A stretch of DNA of 64,000 nt, taken from contig CM059186.1 of assembly GCA_030323885.1 (NCBI GenBank), forward strand, positions 25,191,849 through 25,255,848. The letters are read 5' to 3'. A program made the position numbers and the translations under genes. The notes below the pieces were generated by a model. The model searched no databases. It had not been told where the DNA came from and saw only the letters and a program-made list of their open reading frames with translations. The stretch's first letter is position 1; every line of letters begins with the position of its first letter. Shown here piece after piece: positions 60,381-64,000 of this stretch. Source of the DNA: Branchipolynoe longqiensis (Eukaryota; Annelida; Polychaeta; Phyllodocida; Polynoidae).

Positions 60381-60469
60381 CCCCCCCCCCCCCCCCCGGC
60401 CCGCCACCACCGCACCGTGTCCGTGCTGCTCAGAGCAGTTTGAGTCCAGGCGACTGTAACCACACCACT

Positions 60470-60770
60470 ACCAGTACTACCACTACAGCCACCACCACCA
60501 CCAACCACTACAGCCACCACCACCACCACCACCATCACTACAGCCACCACCACCACCACCACCACCACCACCACTACAGCTACCACCACCACCACTACAG
60601 CCACCACCACCACGACTATAGCCACCACCACCACCACCACTACAGCCACCACCACCACCATGGCCATCACCACCACCACCACCACCACTATAGCCACCAC
60701 CACCACCACTACAGCCACCACCACCACCACCACTACAGCCATCACCACCACCATGGCCACCACCACACAC
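60470..60770. repeat. (CCA)n trinucleotide array with CTACAG(C)CA interruptions
   Basis: CCACCACCACCACTACAGCCA pattern. Thr/His or Gly/Val-rich frames are artefacts. Confidence 0.93.
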
Positions 60771-60784
60771 AATACACACATACC

Positions 60785-61875
60785 CAACTCACACACATAC
60801 CCAACTGCCACCACCATGTCTACTACTATCATCTTACTCACACACGATACACACATACCCAACTCACACACACACCAAACTGCCACCACCATGTCTACAA
60901 CTGTCGTCTTACTCACACACATACCCAACTCACACACATACCAAACTGCCACCACCATGTCTACAACTATCGTCTTACTCACACACACATACCCAACTCA
61001 CACACACACCAAACTGCCACCACCATGTCTACAACTATCGTCTTACTCACACATGATACACATTTACCCGACTCACACACACACCAAACTGCCACCACCA
61101 TGTCTACAACTATTGTCTTACTCACACACGATACACACATACCCAACTCACACACATACTAAACTGCCACCACCATGTCTACAACTATTGTCTTATTCAC
61201 ACACACATACCCAACTCACACACATACCAAACTGCCACCACCATGTCTACAACTGTTGTCTTACTCACAGACGATACACACATACCCAACTCAGACACAT
61301 ACTAAACTGCCACCACCATGTCTACAACTATCGTCTTACTCACACACGATACACACATACCCAACTCAGACACATACCAAACTGGCACCACCATGTCTAC
61401 AACTATCATCTTACTCACACACGATACACACATACCCAACTCACACACATACTAAACTGCCACCACCATGTCTACAACTATCGTCTTACTCACACACATA
61501 CCCAACTCACACACATACCAAACTGCCACCACCATGTCTGCAATTATCGTCTTACTCACACATGATACACACATACCCAACTCACACACATACCAAACTG
61601 CCACCACCATGTCTACAACTATCATCTTACTCACACGCGATACGCACATACCCAACTCACACACATACCAAACTGCCACCACCATGTCTACAACTATCAT
61701 CTTACTCACACGCGATACGCACATACCCAACTCACACACATACCAAACTGCCACCACCATGTCTACAACTATCATCTTACTCACACATGATACACACATA
61801 CCCAACTCTCACACATACCAAACTGTCTGCACAACGTCTACAACTATCGTCTTACTCACACACTGTACACATACA
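60785..61875. repeat. ~63-75 bp minisatellite, about 15 units
   Basis: Unit: CTGCCACCACCATGTCTAC, AACTATCGTCTTACTCACAC, (ACGATACACAC) ATACCCAACTCACACACAT. The optional ACGATACACAC block makes long and short unit types alternate. Confidence 0.95.
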
Positions 61876-62290
61876 CCAAACACGCGGAGTAGACCTGCCG
61901 GCAGGCCGGGTCCCCTGTGTCGGTGGCCCCGGGCCCCGGCCCTGCGCTCCTGCCCCCGGGCCCTCTGTGCCCGCGCCCCGCGCCCCGGGGCCTCTGTGTC
62001 CGTGGCCTTGGGTCCTGGGTCCCGCGCCCCTCTGTGCCGGTGGCCCCTCCCCGCTCCCCGCTTCCCGCTCCCCGGGCTCCGGTCTTCGGGCGCCTGCCGT
62101 AGTTAGCGCCGCGCCAAACACCCGACCACGCGCCGACTGCCCATAGGAGCTGCCGAATGAATTGCAGCTACTGCTGTATATTTCTGCAGGTAACGTCAAG
62201 GTGGCAGCCTCATCCTGATTGCCCAAACTCCACCCACCGCCACCCACCGCCGCCCACCGCCGCCCACCGCCGCTCGCCCGTCCGGTCCTC
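61876..62290. other. GC-rich stretch, no supported gene
   Basis: 61895-62095 is a CGGGCCCC-type GC-rich low-complexity sequence. A 9-bp CCGCCCACC array lies at 62229-62275. Confidence 0.55.
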
Positions 62291-62461
62291 CTGGGCTCAT
62301 CTTACGGTGGTTTAAATAAAAAATTAATTCATTAATTTTAAATGGGGGGAATGGGGGGTGGGGGGTGGGTGGGAGGTACAGGTTTTGAGTGAGGTAGGCG
62401 TCGTCTGGGATTTCTACATTTTCTTATACCTAAATCTAATCACAAAATGAAACAGCACAGA

Positions 62462-62795
62462 TGTTTGTATATTTGTTTGGGTTTTACATCCTAGCAACAT
62501 CTAAGGTCATATCTGGATGGGTACCGATTTGTGACAGTGCACACTCATGGCGACTTTATGGTGCTGCCCCACTTGGAGACCAGGCTGCCAGCACAATGAC
62601 CTGATAACCCACTCAGTCACATTATCTAGAATCTGCACTGACCAGTCCTTGCCCTATACTAGTAATGCCGAGCGCCAGGCTAGGTAGCGATAAGTATAAA
62701 TTTGGTAAGTCATTGGTTTGACTCGCCCGGGATTTGAATTCCCGACCTTCCACACGGGAAGCCTGCGTTCTACCGATTCGGCCACCACATCCGGT
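62462..62795 (-). mobile_element. SINE family 1, full length with 13-bp duplication
   Basis: GAAACAGCACAGA (62449-62461) and GAGACAGCACAGA (62796-62808), one mismatch. Type-2 head ending CGGCCACCACATCCGGT. Confidence 0.92.
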
Positions 62796-62928
62796 GAGAC
62801 AGCACAGAGAAACTCGTAGATTCCCAGCACTAAATGACAGCGTGATGATCTCATACTTGTAGGCAATTTCGCATATGTCACCACGCACTAATTGCCAGCG
62901 TATGTGGGCCTGGCCAAGGTGGAGGATG

Positions 62929-63117
62929 GTTGGTTGGTTGAAGGAGTTTTACGTCCTGGCAACATCTAAGGTCATTTCAGGAAGTCAAGTACAGCGCTGT
63001 CCCATGGCTCTCTGCTCAGAGATGATATGAGTAATGGCTGAGAGGACACTGTCTGTCAAATACCGATTTTGCAATTCATTGGTTTGATTCGCCTGGGACT
63101 CGAACCCCCGACCTCTT
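62929..63117 (-). mobile_element. SINE family 1, internally deleted
   Basis: GGTTGGTTGGTTGAAGGAG tail, ACATCTAAGGTCATTTCAGG, then a jump to a divergent middle and to GGTTTGATTCGCCTGGGAC. The central conserved block is missing. Confidence 0.7.
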
Positions 63118-63251
63118 AAATTTGTATTTAACAAATGTATGCTATTTTAATAAGCGATACAACAGTCAAAGCTAACCAATGGTGTGGCTATACTTACGCA
63201 TGTTTAGCCCTGCTATACTTACGCATGTTCAGCCCCAATCGCGGGGGAAAT

Positions 63252-63590
63252 GGTGGTGTTCTCTGTGGTGGAGTGGTTAGAGTGTCTGACTTTGTTCTAG
63301 GTCGGACTACTAATCTGAAGGTTGGTGGTTCAATTCCCCATGCCCCCCCCCCCCCCCACCTCTGCCAATTTGGATTTCCACCGCTGTGTATAACTTACAG
63401 CGTCATCAATGGCCAGTTGCTCTCATACCATGCCTATGTGGTGTGGGAGGTTAAAAATCCCTTGGGTCGGTGAAAGTGTAGGCTCTGGCTTTCTATCGAC
63501 AAACTGTCTCATGGTGAAAACAAGTCTATTCAGACTTATCCATGATAGGCAGTATCTTCAAGAAGAAGAAAAGAAAAAGAAAAAAAGTCA
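63252..63590 (+). mobile_element. SINE family 2, copy 2
   Basis: TGGTGGAGTGGTTAGAG A box, GGTGGTTCAATTCCC B box, and the same body as 35230-35590. The tail is AAGAAGAAGAAAAG. A poly-C run (63345-63358) replaces the short linker after the B box. Confidence 0.88.
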
Positions 63591-64000
63591 GGTTTGAACT
63601 GTTCTTGTTGTGACTGTATTATCGCCCATATTAACTATTTCTTGTTGTAGCAACATCTAAGGCCATATATAAGAGCAGGATTCAAACTAACCAATTGTCA
63701 TATACCACCGATTCCTTCGCATTCTTTTAATCCGCGAAATCGTGGAAATCTTTCATCCCTGTGATTCGTAAAACAGATGACGGAAGCCTCGGTTAGTTAG
63801 CTGGCGATGTTTACCTGCACATGTTTTTGATTATTCGCGCATGTACCACATTGACAATATCCTATCAGTATCAGAGCTCAAAATATTATTTTACCAATTC
63901 TGAATGAATAAACGATAGGTTATATGATTTTATAATTTGACACATATAATTTCCATCAATGAACACCCTTTTGATGTGTCTTTCTCTCTCTCTATCTCCC
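63591..64000. other. No supported gene
   Basis: Includes a SINE tail scrap (63640-63672, GTAGCAACATCTAAGGCC) and an AATCCGCGAAATCGTGG phrase shared with 29030. Ends in a TCTC run. Confidence 0.45.

Noticed and set aside
60440..62146. Long plus-strand frames of 200-320 residues rich in Thr, His and Ser
   Set aside because: They are translations of CCA and ACACAC minisatellites, open in all three frames.

Overview
This window looks like repeat-dense, gene-poor nuclear DNA from an invertebrate animal. I found no host protein-coding gene, rRNA gene or functional tRNA gene that I can support. The evidence for a eukaryote is direct: LINE reverse transcriptases, a DIRS-type retrotransposon, about 25 tRNA-derived SINE copies (several with 12-14 bp target-site duplications), many short inverted-repeat transposons (MITEs), and satellite and polypyrimidine tracts. 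The mixture of an abundant tRNA-headed SINE with a highly conserved central body, a second SINE whose tail ends near TTAAATAAAACAAAC, CR1/L2-like LINEs and YR retroelements suggests a lophotrochozoan, most likely a mollusc. That assignment is inference.

Layout. 1-2568: a decayed RNase H-bearing LINE on the minus strand, running off the left edge. 3785-8294: a DIRS-like tyrosine-recombinase retrotransposon (minus strand) with long open frames for Gag, RT-RNase H-methyltransferase and tyrosine recombinase, plus a 90-bp perfect inverted repeat at its 3' end; its 5' end is lost in an assembly gap (8295-8793). 9.2-14.3 kb: SINEs, MITEs (one 1 kb long with CTG target duplication and a CGG run) and a mirror-organised GT/CA satellite. 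14.46-17.53 kb and 30.84-35.0 kb: two nearly identical copies of a CR1/L2-like LINE (minus strand), with a third 3' fragment at 44.3-45.0 kb (plus strand). 17.7-30.5 kb: SINEs, simple repeats, a retroposon with a 14-bp duplication, MITEs and an 870-bp interspersed repeat that recurs at 41.9 kb.

37952-40465 holds a compact element carrying only a gag-like gene. Its repeats are ordered A1-gag-B1-A2-B2, the split-direct-repeat layout of Ngaro-type YR retroelements. This is the best candidate for something undescribed: a non-autonomous gag-only Ngaro derivative. 43.6-45.25 kb is a foldback-like structure with 92-bp tandem repeats in inverted orientation around a LINE fragment. 45.8-47.9 kb is a 59-bp satellite with a 236-bp higher-order unit.

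48-64 kb is mostly SINE and MITE fragments, a 1.35-kb polypyrimidine tract, a probable LTR with primer-binding site, and a CCA/ACACAC-rich minisatellite. The elements form a trans-mobilisation community: LINE-encoded RT and endonuclease probably moved the SINEs, and an autonomous YR element would be needed to move the gag-only one. Nested insertions (a TTAA MITE inside a SINE, a SINE in a satellite, SINE in SINE) give a relative chronology.
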